A DNA stretch of 64,000 nt from NCBI GenBank assembly GCA_964019425.1, contig OZ025816.1, positions 124,001-188,000 of the forward strand, written 5' to 3'. Shown one piece after another: positions 10,941 to 21,293 of the stretch (position 1 is the stretch's first letter; the number at the start of each line of letters is the position of its first letter). Source of the stretch: Flectonema sp. DT1601 (lineage: Eukaryota; Euglenozoa; Diplonemea; Diplonemida; Diplonemidae). Under the pieces are notes generated by a model, which saw only the letters and a list, made by a program, of their open reading frames with translations, did no database searches and was not told where the DNA came from. The position numbers were made by a program, and so were the translations under genes.

Positions 10941-12587
10941 TCACATGGTTGGGTGAACAGCACAAATAGTGCACGAGTTTCCGTTTCCATTTTGAGGACC
11001 CGCATTCCTCGGGCACCAGTCCTCCGCACAAACACCATTCTTCCAGCTGCATCCCGAGGTCGCATCACACTCAGTGGCATCGTTCGCATTCTGGCACGGC
11101 ATAATCTGCGAAACTCCGAACACCACGAATTTCGAAAGGTCCGAAGTCAAGAAAGGAAGGTCGATCTCCTCACCCGAAGCGATTCTTCTTCTGAACGCAA
11201 CCATCGAGTGCTCGAACCCGTCGTTGTTCTCCACGAACCTCGGTGCGCACGAACCCGCCTGCCATCCGTCCGACAACAACGAAGAAGGAAGACCTCCGTT
11301 CTCATTCTTGCAAGGTGGACACAGGTAGTGGGTCACGTAGATGTCACAAGGCTTGTCGTCACATGAGAACGGACACTTCATTCTAATCGCTGATCCAGAC
11401 ACGAGGGTGTCAACTGAGAACGCCTGCACAACCTGTCCGTTCGTTTCAGTCAGGTACTTCGGGAGCTTTGTCAGCATCGCGTTCGTCCAGGCAGGCATAC
11501 CAACAGTCACGTCGTTTCCGTCAAAGTCCACCGTGAATCCGTTCGGCTTGATGATCGAAGCACTCATAGGTGCACTTGGTGGGCAAGTGTCGTGGAGAAC
11601 AACTGCCTGAGAGATGTATCCGTTAGGCATGCAAGCCTCAGCAATGTCTCCCCACTCGCACATGTATCCCTCGATGTTGTGTTCCAGTGGGTAGTCGTTC
11701 CAAACTCCGTCTAAGTAGAAGTGAGCGTAGTCCTCACCAGCGGTGTCGCAAAGGCCACGACAGCGTAGTCTGTACTCGTTAGGCTCCGTTGACTTGAAGT
11801 TGTTGTACATTCCCGGCTCAGCAATTATACCAGCTCTGTCCGACCTCTGTATTCCGAAAAGCGTTCCAAGTCCACCGCAAATCGCCGAGTCGCAAGGCTG
11901 AAACGTTGGCTTCAACACCCCCAACGGGCACGCAGTTCTCTCGAACCCGTCCACAGAGAGGTCGTATGGAGGACATCCTTCCGGTCCCACCACCCACCTC
12001 CACTCACGTTCCACACCGGCATCCGAAGCCCCCATCCATCCTCTTCCGGTCAGCTTCGACTCCGCGATGTTCTGCTCTTCCTGGCTCGTGATCGTCATCA
12101 GGTATCCCGGCAGTCCCAAGATGTCGTTGTCCCTGCTGGCACAAGAAATCTGTGCCTCCTGCCAGCTCAGCTTTCCACCGAAGTAGCTGTAGAAGTGGTG
12201 GTTCTTTCTCGAAAACAAACCGTGCCCGTAATTCAGCACCATCAACCTGCTTCCCACCCCAGCAGGTGTGAACACGACCGATGACAAAGCAGTTGCGTAT
12301 TGCTCAAGAGTGTGTGCACCCGAAAGCTGCATCTTGTCCCCGCTGAAGTCGACGGTAATCCCGAGACTCGAGCACTTAGTGCAGCTCAAAACATCACCGC
12401 TGTGGAATCCTTCCTCGATGTGAACCGCAGCTCCCTTGATCACCGTGTTGCAATCACAGCTTCCCGTGAAAGGAACATTTGCGCAATTCTGGTTCGGGAA
12501 CGGCTTCATCCTTTCACCGACTTTGATCACCGCGTCCCCCAAGGCTGACGCAGCCATCAGTAGTATTCCGCTTACCGCAGTCTTCAT
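10941..12587 (-). CDS. Secreted C-type lectin, array copy 4 (548 aa)
   Basis: Complete paralogue with signal peptide, Cys-rich cadherin-like region, C-type lectin domain, Cys-rich region and PSI-like end. With copy 5 it forms a subgroup: LFGIQRSDR instead of LFGRQRSDR, GLCDTAGEDYAHFY instead of GICDTAGEDYAHFL, NDYPLEH instead of NDYPLIH, and HDTCPPSAP instead of HDQCPPSAP. The loop after EPN reads EYRLRCRG, the most basic version in the array. EPN and WND are kept, so calcium-dependent binding is expected, perhaps with altered ligand choice. The coding strand, spacing and 5' leader match the neighbouring copies. Confidence 0.9.
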   Translation of the reverse strand: MKTAVSGILLMAASALGDAVIKVGERMKPFPNQNCANVPFTGSCDCNTVIKGAAVHIEEGFHSGDVLSCTKCSSLGITVDFSGDKMQLSGAHTLEQYATALSSVVFTPAGVGSRLMVLNYGHGLFSRKNHHFYSYFGGKLSWQEAQISCASRDNDILGLPGYLMTITSQEEQNIAESKLTGRGWMGASDAGVEREWRWVVGPEGCPPYDLSVDGFERTACPLGVLKPTFQPCDSAICGGLGTLFGIQRSDRAGIIAEPGMYNNFKSTEPNEYRLRCRGLCDTAGEDYAHFYLDGVWNDYPLEHNIEGYMCEWGDIAEACMPNGYISQAVVLHDTCPPSAPMSASIIKPNGFTVDFDGNDVTVGMPAWTNAMLTKLPKYLTETNGQVVQAFSVDTLVSGSAIRMKCPFSCDDKPCDIYVTHYLCPPCKNENGGLPSSLLSDGWQAGSCAPRFVENNDGFEHSMVAFRRRIASGEEIDLPFLTSDLSKFVVFGVSQIMPCQNANDATECDATSGCSWKNGVCAEDWCPRNAGPQNGNGNSCTICAVHPTM

Positions 12588-14560
12588 TATTGTGATGTTT
12601 TTGTGTTGAAACTGAATGAAGAAGAAGATTGTTTTACATTTCCAATCACGACTACCAACAACTCATTGAGGGAGGAAATTTACGAGTTTCAGAAACCCGC
12701 AGTGTTGATGAAAAGGTTGCCAGGGAGGGTGTTCGCTCCGAAGATTAGTACTGCGGGATGCGAGGAATGAAATAGGCAACGAGATATCAGTAAAATGCGT
12801 TGTACGGAAGAAAATTAAATTCCCTCGAAACACAACTTACACGGTACTCTTTCTATCAAATGTGAGTGACATTAAGATTAACAGGAACACGTCCGCAATG
12901 TTCACCAATTAATTGATGTGAAGTAAAAAGATACCATAACGATACCAAAGAAACAATTAAACGAAAAGGGGTGATTTTTTCTCATTATTACCCGATTTTT
13001 AGATAGATTAATATAATTTATTGTAGTATAGAATTGTGCAAAAAAAAGAAGAGAGAAAGAGAACGAATCAAAATTAAAGAAAACTAAAACATCCCCCTTT
13101 AAGTTTACAACTACCATTTTTGGAGAATTCATGCTAATGAGTTGATGTTGTTATCGTTTTTTTGTAACTATTTAATATTCTGATTTCCCAAACCAGTTAT
13201 AAGTTAAGTTTGTTTGTCCGGTTTGAGAAATTCAAAAAGAAGAATTAAGTGCAAGAAAGTTAGTACATATTTCAATGTACACAAAATTAATCATTTCAGA
13301 AAACATACTTAAATCCAGAACAATAAAAGAATCCCTTCCGAGAATAAAAAAGGAAGTTGGAGATGTGTTAGTGATCAAACAACAAAATAATTGATTTGTA
13401 TGTGAGATAGTTAGGTTTGAAATCCAACGTTGCCGTGTAATATGAATACCTATTAGGATAACTACACAACAACAGAAGACGCAATTTTGGTTGATTTAGC
13501 GACAACCACAGGGAGAATGTATTTCAGGGAGGTACTTCATTTATAGAAACTTACGAGTGGCAAAAAGTAACTCTGCAAGAAGTTAACAATTTTGCTTCTC
13601 TTTGGAACAAATAAAAAAAAAAAAAAAAGGAACACGAGATTCTCAAACTCATTTGTTCTTCACCAGTAAATCTGACGATAAAATCAACCAGTTAGGATTG
13701 CTATAACAAAAGCTCAAGTGTTCTTAAAAAAGTTAGCCCAGGCAGTTAACGTAGTCGTGCTGTTTTTTAATCAGGTTGGCTGTACGTACGTCTGTGGGCA
13801 ATTTGAAAAAGAGGAGGAGAATTTAACGTGTGAAGAAACATACTTGTTACTCAAATAAGAAACCACTCAACACAACAAGGATGTCAAGCATGCCAAGTGT
13901 ACTTCAGAGTGTATTCAATTTGTAACCTTTCACATTTACATCGCTTTTCAAAAGTTCACACAAAATAATTTTGTGAACAATTTGTAACTTCTCGTATCGT
14001 ATTCGACACAATATTGAGTGGGAATGGGAATACAGAAATTTCTCCACATCAATATCACGTTGCAAATATATTTATTAATTTTCTTCTATTTTTTTATTTT
14101 TTGCCGTTTTTCTGTGCCAATTGACACACAAAACGAACACATAATTTCAATTACTAAGAAACGGTAGTGACTTAACCGATATCAAAGTGTTTAATCTCTT
14201 ATTATATCAAATAGAAGGCTAGCCTTACACGATAAGTAGAAGGAACAGGTACTGTTGGTCTAGACTCCAAATAGTTGTCTCGCTGAACATCAAAAGCAGA
14301 GAGCGATGTGAATGTGAGGAGTCCTCAGAGAGAACCAATCACACTCAAAAGTTCTTCCATCATCCAAAGACAACAACGGAGGGAATGAGTTTTCAGTAAA
14401 AGTCCCCCAGAGCGTACAACACGGCGGTCGTCACGAAGTGAATCTCTGATCGAGCAAAACACAATTTTATTTTTCCTTTATTTCAATTATGTTGACCCTT
14501 TAGTAAGTTAGGAGTTAGAATGAAAGGGAAAACATTTAATATCAAGAAACCACAACCACA
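12588..14560. other. Lectin spacer 4-5
   Basis: The leader block lies at about 12588-12905. The segment shared with spacer 3-4 is at about 13395-13525. About 13850-14060 matches 6785-6955 and 10350-10530 in patches, and about 14100-14465 is nearly identical to 7000-7365. No gene is seen. Confidence 0.55.
14100..14465. repeat. Spacer block A, second copy
   Basis: Matches 7000-7365 almost base for base. Its high similarity, compared with the more scrambled DNA just upstream of it, suggests a recent exchange between spacers. Confidence 0.75.
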
Positions 14561-16204
14561 TCACATGGTTGGGACAGCACAAATAGTGCACGAGTTTCCG
14601 TTTCCATTTTGAGGACCAGCATTCTTCGGGCACCAGTCCTCCGCACATGCACCGTTCTTCCAGCTGCATCCCGAGGTCGCTCCACACTCACTGGGATCGT
14701 TCGCATTCTGGCACGGCATAATCTGCGAAACTCCGAACACCACGAATTTCGAAAGGTCCGAGGTCAAGAAAGGAAGGTCGATCTCCTCACCCGAAGCGAT
14801 TCTTCTTCTGAACGCAACCATCGAGTGCTCGCACCCGTCGTTGTTCTCCATGAACTTCGGTGCGCACGAACCCGCCTGCCATCCGTCCGACAACAACGAA
14901 GCAGGGAGACCTCCGTTCTCGTTCTTGCAAGGTGGACACAGGTAGTGGGTCACGTAGATGTCACAAGGCTTGTCGTCACATGAGAACGGACACTTCATTC
15001 TAATCGCTGATCCAGACACGAGCGTGTCAACTGAGAACGCCTGCACAACCTGTCCGTTCGTTTCAGTCAGGTACTTCGGAAGCTTTGTCAGCATCGCGTT
15101 CGTCCAAGCAGGCATACCAACAGTCACGTCGTTTCCGTCAAAGTCCACCGTGAATCCGTTCGGCTTGATGATCGAACCAGTCATAGGTGCGCTCGGTGGG
15201 CAAGTGTCGTGGAGAACAACTGCCTGAGAGATGTATCCGTTAGGCATGCACGCCTCAGCAATGTCTCCCCACTCGCACATGTATCCCTCGATGCTGTGTT
15301 CCAGTGGGTAGTCATTCCAGATACCGTCAGAATAGAAGTGAGCGTAGTCCTCACCAGCGGTGTCGCAAAGACCAGAACAAGGGTTTCTGAATTCGTTAGG
15401 CTCCGTTGACTTGAAGTTGTTGTACATTCCCGGCTCAGCAATCAAACCACCTCTGTCCGACCTCTGTATTCCGAACAGCGTTCCAAGTCCACCGCAAATC
15501 GCCGAGTCGCAAGGCTGAAACGTTGGCTGCAACACCCCCAACGGGCACGCAGTTCTCTCGAACCCGTCCACAGAGAGGTCGTATGGAGGACATCCTTCCG
15601 GTCCCACCACCCACCTCCACTCACGCTCCACACCGGCATCCGAAGCCCCCATCCAACCTCTTCCAGTCAGCTTCGACTCCGCGATGTTCTGCTCTTCCTG
15701 ACTCGTGATCGTCATCAGGTATCCCGGCAGTCCCAAGATGTCGTTGTCCCTGTTGGCACAAGAAATCTGTGCCTCCTGCCAGCTCAGCTTTCCACCGAAG
15801 TAGTTGTAGAAGTGGTGGTTCTTTCTCGAAAACAAACCGTGTCCGTAGTTCAGCACCATCAACCTCCCTCCAACACCAGCAGGTGTGAACACGACCGATG
15901 ACAAAGCAGTTGCGTATTGCTCAATAGTGCGTGCACCTGAAAGCTGCATCTTGTCCCCGCTGAAGTCACAAGTGATCCCGAGACTCGAGCACTTAGTGCA
16001 GCTCAAAACGTCACCGCTGTGGAATCCTTCCTCGATGTGAACCGCAGCCCCTCTGATCACCGTGTTGCAATCACAGCTTCCCGTGAAAGGAACGTCCGCA
16101 CAATTCTGATTCGGGAATGGCTTCATCGTCTCACCGACTTTGATCACCGCGTCCCCCAAGGCTGACGCAGCCATCAGTAGTATTCCGCTTACCGCAGTCT
16201 TCAT
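14561..16204 (-). CDS. Secreted C-type lectin, array copy 5 (547 aa)
   Basis: Most upstream and most diverged complete copy, one codon shorter at the C-terminus (CAVPTM for CAVHPTM). The ATG at 16204 is chosen because all copies start there with the same signal peptide; an in-frame extension to 16465 has no signal-peptide logic and runs into unrelated DNA. EPN and the second motif (IWND) are present. The loop after EPN reads EFRNPCSG. The C-terminal region carries its own changes (PKFMENNDGCEHS, NDPSECGATSGC), including an extra cysteine. The 5' leader matches the other copies for only about 42 bp and then changes to unrelated sequence, so its upstream region has a different origin. Confidence 0.9.
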   Translation of the reverse strand: MKTAVSGILLMAASALGDAVIKVGETMKPFPNQNCADVPFTGSCDCNTVIRGAAVHIEEGFHSGDVLSCTKCSSLGITCDFSGDKMQLSGARTIEQYATALSSVVFTPAGVGGRLMVLNYGHGLFSRKNHHFYNYFGGKLSWQEAQISCANRDNDILGLPGYLMTITSQEEQNIAESKLTGRGWMGASDAGVEREWRWVVGPEGCPPYDLSVDGFERTACPLGVLQPTFQPCDSAICGGLGTLFGIQRSDRGGLIAEPGMYNNFKSTEPNEFRNPCSGLCDTAGEDYAHFYSDGIWNDYPLEHSIEGYMCEWGDIAEACMPNGYISQAVVLHDTCPPSAPMTGSIIKPNGFTVDFDGNDVTVGMPAWTNAMLTKLPKYLTETNGQVVQAFSVDTLVSGSAIRMKCPFSCDDKPCDIYVTHYLCPPCKNENGGLPASLLSDGWQAGSCAPKFMENNDGCEHSMVAFRRRIASGEEIDLPFLTSDLSKFVVFGVSQIMPCQNANDPSECGATSGCSWKNGACAEDWCPKNAGPQNGNGNSCTICAVPTM

Positions 16205-16461
16205 TATTGTGATGTTTTTGTGTTGAAACTGAATGAAGAAGAAGATTCCCGATTTGTTTAATAAAGTGCTTGAAAGTTCTTCCGCAGGTGCCTGAGATAT
16301 CCTGTTGTTTATTAACTTATGTTGTGTATCGACTCTAAGTCTAGCTGTTTGAAAAATAACTATTCTTTCTAAGATTCGAAAAGACGATGATAAAGTTTTG
16401 TGTCTAAAAACCGTTTTTGTTATAAATATACTCTGTTGAACCTGACTGACATAAGTAAAAC

Positions 16462-16558
16462 ACATTCAGATAAGCCTTTATATTTTGTTGATCGCAGCTT
16501 AGGGAAATAGCGGCTCGTAATCTGAATTGTTTCCTCTCCGACTTCGTTGGTACAAAAA
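16462..16558. repeat. Dispersed structured small-RNA/SINE-like repeat, copy A (short)
   Basis: On the plus strand it begins CATTCAGATAAGCC, contains TTTGTTGATCGCAG, closes with AATCTGAATTG and ends with the hairpin CCGAC-TTC-GTTGG followed by TAC and five A. It lacks the middle hairpin found in longer copies. ATTCAGAT at the start pairs with ATCTGAAT near the end. The sense strand is not settled: plus would be a SINE with an A tail; minus would be a small RNA ending at TTTT. Confidence 0.65.
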
Positions 16559-17190
16559 GAATGTGTTCTTAAATTAGTAGGTAGTACGCAGAAGTCTTAC
16601 TCAAAGACCTTGTTGTTAGTGTTTACTTTTAAAAAAAAAAAGGAGCTTCTAATCAGAATACAAAAAGTTTCCGAAACTACCACAAAAAAAGTGTCTTGTT
16701 GACACTTATCTGTGTTTGTAAACTTATTGTTTTTTTGATTTCCTTTTTTTTTTTATCAATTTATTTTTTATTTGGGGTTGGGCTTCTCCTTTAAAAAAAA
16801 AAATATTTTGTATAAAATTGGAATTTTCGGAAACTTTTTGTGCTGAGATTATTGGTTTCTCAACAAAGAAAAAAAAAAAAAAAAAAAAAAAAGAAAGGAG
16901 AAAATACTATAAGCCTCTCAAATTCTGTCCCGTAATTGTACAAAGAACGAACTCTAAGGCTGCAAGACTTGTCAGAAAAAGAAATTTGAGCAAAATCTAA
17001 AAAAAAACGTTTTTTTGTATCAGCGGTATGTACATACTCACACAAGAAGAACTCAATAATAATAATAATGAATAACAAAAAAAAAAAAAAAAATTTAGAA
17101 ACTAAAAAAATAAATAAAAAAAAGTCTGTTAGTTGGTATTGAGGAAGGAGGGAACGAAAGTTGATAGCTACATTTGAATAACAATATAAA
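16559..17190. other. Intergenic A/T-rich DNA
   Basis: Homopolymer-rich DNA between the repeat and the 3' end of the transporter gene, including an A run of about 24 near 16869. No gene is seen. Confidence 0.5.
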
Positions 17191-18783
17191 CTATTCTATC
17201 TCATGATGTTGACCGCAAACGATTACAATAACAGAACCCATTATGCAAATTAACCCTCCCGCTGATGTTACAGCTGAGGGCCATTCTGACTGAGTTCCCA
17301 AAACAGCTACTCCCAAAACAGTTGTTATAACTGGTTGAGTCGTCATAACCATCGCCTGCTGTAAAGCTGTTCCAACATGCAAGAAGAAGAACAGACCCCA
17401 CTGTCCGACTACAAAGGCAAACACAAGAATAGAAAATGGGAATCTCCATCCCGGGTTCATCCATCCAAAAACACCACTGTTCGGATCTGTTGTGAAGGTT
17501 ATCCCTCCAGGAACTATAAAATAAGAAAGCATCAACTGGGCAACAAATGATAAAAAACAAACCGCCGTCAAGTAGTACACTGTTGGAACACAAGATGCGA
17601 ATTTTCCACACATTCCACAAATCGCATTTGAAATACTACACACGAATGCGAGAAAGTTTCCAAGCATCAACACAGATAATGGAGTTGTTACAGACCCACC
17701 TGTTAATCCACCAGAACAGGTGACGATACCTCCAAGAATACCAACACAAACTCCGATGACTTCCCACTTGTCAGGTGGAGCTCCAGCTGATGGAGCAAGA
17801 ATTCGACACAAGACAATCACACTGGGTGAGAAACTTGCAAACAGATAAGCCAACGGAATCGGTGTTAAAGTAAATGACAACGTCCAACAACCAGACCCGA
17901 GACCTGAAGAAAGACCAGCTAACAATACAACTGGCAGACCTCCTTTAGCAATGTCTGAGTCTCGTCGATTCCATTTCCATAACCAAGAGAGTGGCCGTCC
18001 CTGTTGTATTGTATTTCGAGAGATGTAAGAATGTATTAACGATATAGTTAAGAAGGATAGAAACAATGCCTGAGCTATCCAACACCCAAGTAGCATTCCA
18101 TTTATTGACGAGAATCTCGTGGCAACAGGTCCGATACTTGACATCCCAGTCACTCCTAAGAATAGAGCCAGCCATGCGACTACCTGTAGGAACATAGTTG
18201 GAGCAGAAGTTATATTTAAAGAAGAGTCTTCCCACTTTCTAACAAGTGAAGGAGCTCGTCCATTATGTGGTTCAAGTGATGAAATTGAATGAAATGAATA
18301 TCTCAGAGTCCAATACCCTTCAGCTGTCGATTCTATTCGAAACGGAGAATTGTTAAATCTTTTTTCCCAAATTGGAAATCCATGTTGTGTTTCCGTGTCA
18401 CTCATTATGTAATTTCCAATCGCACCGTGTAACCTACTAGAAGATGATGCATCGACTTCTATCTCTAAGGGATAGGATCCTTCTAAGAAAGCTGAATAAG
18501 CAATTAACGACAACTGAACTGAATCTGATATTTGCTCAGAAAAAGTCGAGTCTGAAGCTTCCGTTTTAAAACTAAAGTGAGCGGATGACAGTGACGGTCG
18601 TAACCAAAACCCCGACTGTCTCACAGGTCTTTGATCGTAACAAAACACTAAACGATCCAACATTGTTGACTCCGCATGTACTTCTCTTGGTCCTGAAAAG
18701 GTACTCTTCCTTTCTAAGTTGTAATCAGTCTGAGCACGTCTCCTCATTGGTAACAGCGGAGTTGTCACAATCGGGCTTGGCAT
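17191..18783 (-). CDS. EamA/DMT-superfamily membrane transporter (530 aa)
   Basis: Residues ~1-170 are hydrophilic and not recognised. From ~185 on there are about ten hydrophobic segments separated by short loops. The C-terminal half (TQPVITTVLGVAVLG, followed by GGLICIMGSVIVIV) has the look of the second EamA repeat of drug/metabolite transporters. The longer than usual N-terminal extension distinguishes it from simple ten-helix members. The ATG at 18783 (MPSPIVTTPLLP) is chosen because a tract ending in AG lies about 30 nt upstream and the further in-frame extension is low complexity. Substrate cannot be told. The gene stands alone between the lectin array and the long gene-poor stretch. 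Confidence 0.7.
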   Translation of the reverse strand: MPSPIVTTPLLPMRRRAQTDYNLERKSTFSGPREVHAESTMLDRLVFCYDQRPVRQSGFWLRPSLSSAHFSFKTEASDSTFSEQISDSVQLSLIAYSAFLEGSYPLEIEVDASSSSRLHGAIGNYIMSDTETQHGFPIWEKRFNNSPFRIESTAEGYWTLRYSFHSISSLEPHNGRAPSLVRKWEDSSLNITSAPTMFLQVVAWLALFLGVTGMSSIGPVATRFSSINGMLLGCWIAQALFLSFLTISLIHSYISRNTIQQGRPLSWLWKWNRRDSDIAKGGLPVVLLAGLSSGLGSGCWTLSFTLTPIPLAYLFASFSPSVIVLCRILAPSAGAPPDKWEVIGVCVGILGGIVTCSGGLTGGSVTTPLSVLMLGNFLAFVCSISNAICGMCGKFASCVPTVYYLTAVCFLSFVAQLMLSYFIVPGGITFTTDPNSGVFGWMNPGWRFPFSILVFAFVVGQWGLFFFLHVGTALQQAMVMTTQPVITTVLGVAVLGTQSEWPSAVTSAGGLICIMGSVIVIVCGQHHEIE

Positions 18784-21165
18784 CTTTCTTCCCTCCCCCC
18801 CCCGACCGTGCTCTGTTTTGAAAGAGGTATTAATTAAAATATTATAAACTGTTAATTTCACTATAAAACTCTCTCTTATTTGTGAAGGTCATCGTTTGTC
18901 ATTTTTCAGCTGTGAATGAGAAAAAAGAAATTTGGGACAAAAATTATATTGTTAATAAAAAAAAAAAAATAAAAAAAAAGAAAACGACAATTTTTGACTA
19001 TTCTTATTCGTTAGGAAAAAAAAAGAAAATAAAAAAGAAAATAAAAAAACAAAAATAAAGGAGAAAATAAATTGCAGAAAAAGAAGATTATCGGCCAGGC
19101 AAATGTCCCAGAGGCTTCGTGAAACTACAACTTCGACACTATAGAAAACAGAAGACTCTTGCGAACGCCAAAAAGCTGATTATTATCGACTGGTTGCTTA
19201 GTATTTTTGAACCTTTTTTCTTTTCTTCTTTCAAACGAAACGGGATGGGGTCTCATTAACAATTTTTTTGTTTGACGCCTAGAGAAATGAAAACTGTCCA
19301 CAGGATGATTATTAAGCAGTCACGGCCTACAGGGAGGTGAAGTCAACCTGCAGCTTCGATAAAATTCGGATTTTTTACTGCAACGTAGCTCTTTAGAAAT
19401 GGAAAACCTTCTAACGACTGCCGTTACGTTGTTCAATAAGCGTCCGGGAGACAGCTTGGAAGACAGGTGTTTTTTTTTTTTTTCTTTTATTATTATTTTT
19501 TTTTTTTCAAAATAATTCCCTTTCTTTCATTCTTTTTTTTTCTTTCAGTCTTTCTTCACATTTTTTTTTTTAAAACGCACTCAAAAAGAACATTAAAATT
19601 CAAAAAAAAAAAAAAAAAAAAAAGAAAATGTATATCAGGTCGTAGGACACTCAAACAATAACTAAACATAAGAATTTGAATTGTTGGCACACGAAAGGAC
19701 ATGTACCTTAGATTACCGATCACACTGGTAGCCCCTTTGTAAGGAAAGAAAAGCTTTATTGATTTAAAAAAAAGCTACTTTTTTTCGACGACAACCCGTA
19801 CAAAAACAAAAGCGAAGGAACGTCTGAAAAAGTAACAAGGAAAGTTGTTTTGAGAAGATAAATACAAGCTTGACATGAAAAAAAAGAATGTAAAAGCAAC
19901 GTCGCGTCGAACGTTCAAAGATATAAGGGCATACTTCGTGATGTTGGTGCTTACTTCAGCAGTTTAACAAGTGAATTAATTTCTAAGACCCATCACCATA
20001 TTGTAAAGTGCATGAGAATAAGTGCACAGCAACTTGAAAAAAAAAAAAAAAAAAATGAAAGAGTTAGAAAAGAGATTTGTTATAAGTCCGGTACTGCTAA
20101 ATGAGAGGGGGTCCGAGTAACCCACACCAGTATAGGATCCAATCACGGAGATTGTGTTTTTTTATAGCTTCGGCTGAAAAGATGGAACCAACCCAGCTGT
20201 CTACATTGCCCAGAGATATGAACAAGTTGAGAACAAAAATAAATAAATGATTTCGAGGGGGGGGAGGAGGAGGAGTAGGAGAATAATATAAATACTTCAT
20301 TTCAAGAATTTCAGGAACAAAAAAAAAAGAATTATAAATACGAGAAACACAAACTTTTGACATGAAATCAGTACTAACCCAACAACACAATTATAATCTC
20401 AAATTGTGCCACCAACCCATAAGGTGTCAGGTTTCCCCGCATAAAAGCAGCTCCGGAGAAGGCTCCAAATAACTGCTGAGGAGAGTATTGAGAAAATCTG
20501 ACACTTCTTCGTGTTGGCCACTAATTCTATGCTTATTTTTCTTTTTGTTAAAAAAAAAAAAAGAAAACAAAAACAAAAACAAAAAAAAAAAAAGACCCCA
20601 GAAGGGTCAGTTGTATTTCTTCTACTCCATCAAAAATATATAATAAAAAGAAACAGAACAGACAGCGTGACCGAAATGAGTGCATAAATGAAAATATAAA
20701 AAAAAATATAAAAAAAATAAAAACCAAAACAAATAAGAGCGTCTGCGGGGTATGAGAAATCCTCCGAGCTTGTTTAAGGTGGCGCATCGGACGATGATCA
20801 GTGTACGGGTTGGGGGAATGCTTTTAGGTCACACCTATGCAGGCAAACAACATATCAAAACTAAATATCGTAAGAATCGCAAAATAACATCTCCTTAAAG
20901 AGGTTGTTAACAGGGTAGTAACATTCCTTTAAAAAATATTGATTTGTGATATAATAAGAGAACAGGGCACTAAGTTGGTTTCTTATTACTCCAACCAACA
21001 GGGAGGAAAAGGTACAATTATTCCGTTGTTGTCGTTTGTTTGTGTTTTTTTTTTTTCTTTCTCTCATCTTCTTTTTTAAAGCAATAGGTGAGCCAGTACG
21101 TGATAATCTTAAAAGGTTTTTAAAAAAAACAGCAACAACAACAACAAAAAAAAAAAAAGAAAAAA

Positions 21166-21293
21166 CCATTCAGACTAGCCTTGTATTTCGTTGAACGCAG
21201 ACAGAATCCTGTCGCACGGGGGAAAAATAAATCATGACCAGAAATAACAGCTTTCAATCTAAATAGTTTCTTCTCCGACTACACTACTCGGTA
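21166..21293. repeat. Small-RNA/SINE-like repeat, copy B
   Basis: Starts CCATTCAGACTAGCC, has TTTCGTTGAACGCAG, a middle hairpin GACAG-AATC-CTGTC and the 3' hairpin CCGA-loop-TCGG, then an A-rich tail. The middle hairpin is the same type as in copy D. Confidence 0.7.

Larger units (their letters stand above)
1..16246 (-). repeat. Tandem array of five lectin genes with duplicated spacers
   Basis: Five head-to-tail units with ATGs at 1190, 4431, 9155, 12587 and 16204, giving spacings of about 3.24, 4.72, 3.43 and 3.62 kb. Coding regions are very similar, the immediate 5' leader (about 280-300 bp) is shared by copies 1-4, and the 3' flank is shared in blocks. Spacer lengths differ because modules have been lost or gained. 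The pattern indicates repeated unequal crossing-over with later gene conversion. Confidence 0.9.

Noticed and set aside
421-15700. Many antisense open frames of 60-140 codons inside the lectin genes
   Set aside because: They recur in each copy only because the sense sequence is conserved and GC-rich at third positions; none has its own domains.
16205-16465. In-frame N-terminal extension of lectin copy 5
   Set aside because: It would bury the signal peptide, is absent from the other four copies and is made of DNA unrelated to them.
20766-20850. tRNA-like start (GTGGCGCATCGG) and a similar string near 58250
   Set aside because: No B box or acceptor stem can be formed, so neither a tRNA nor a tRNA-derived SINE is supported.
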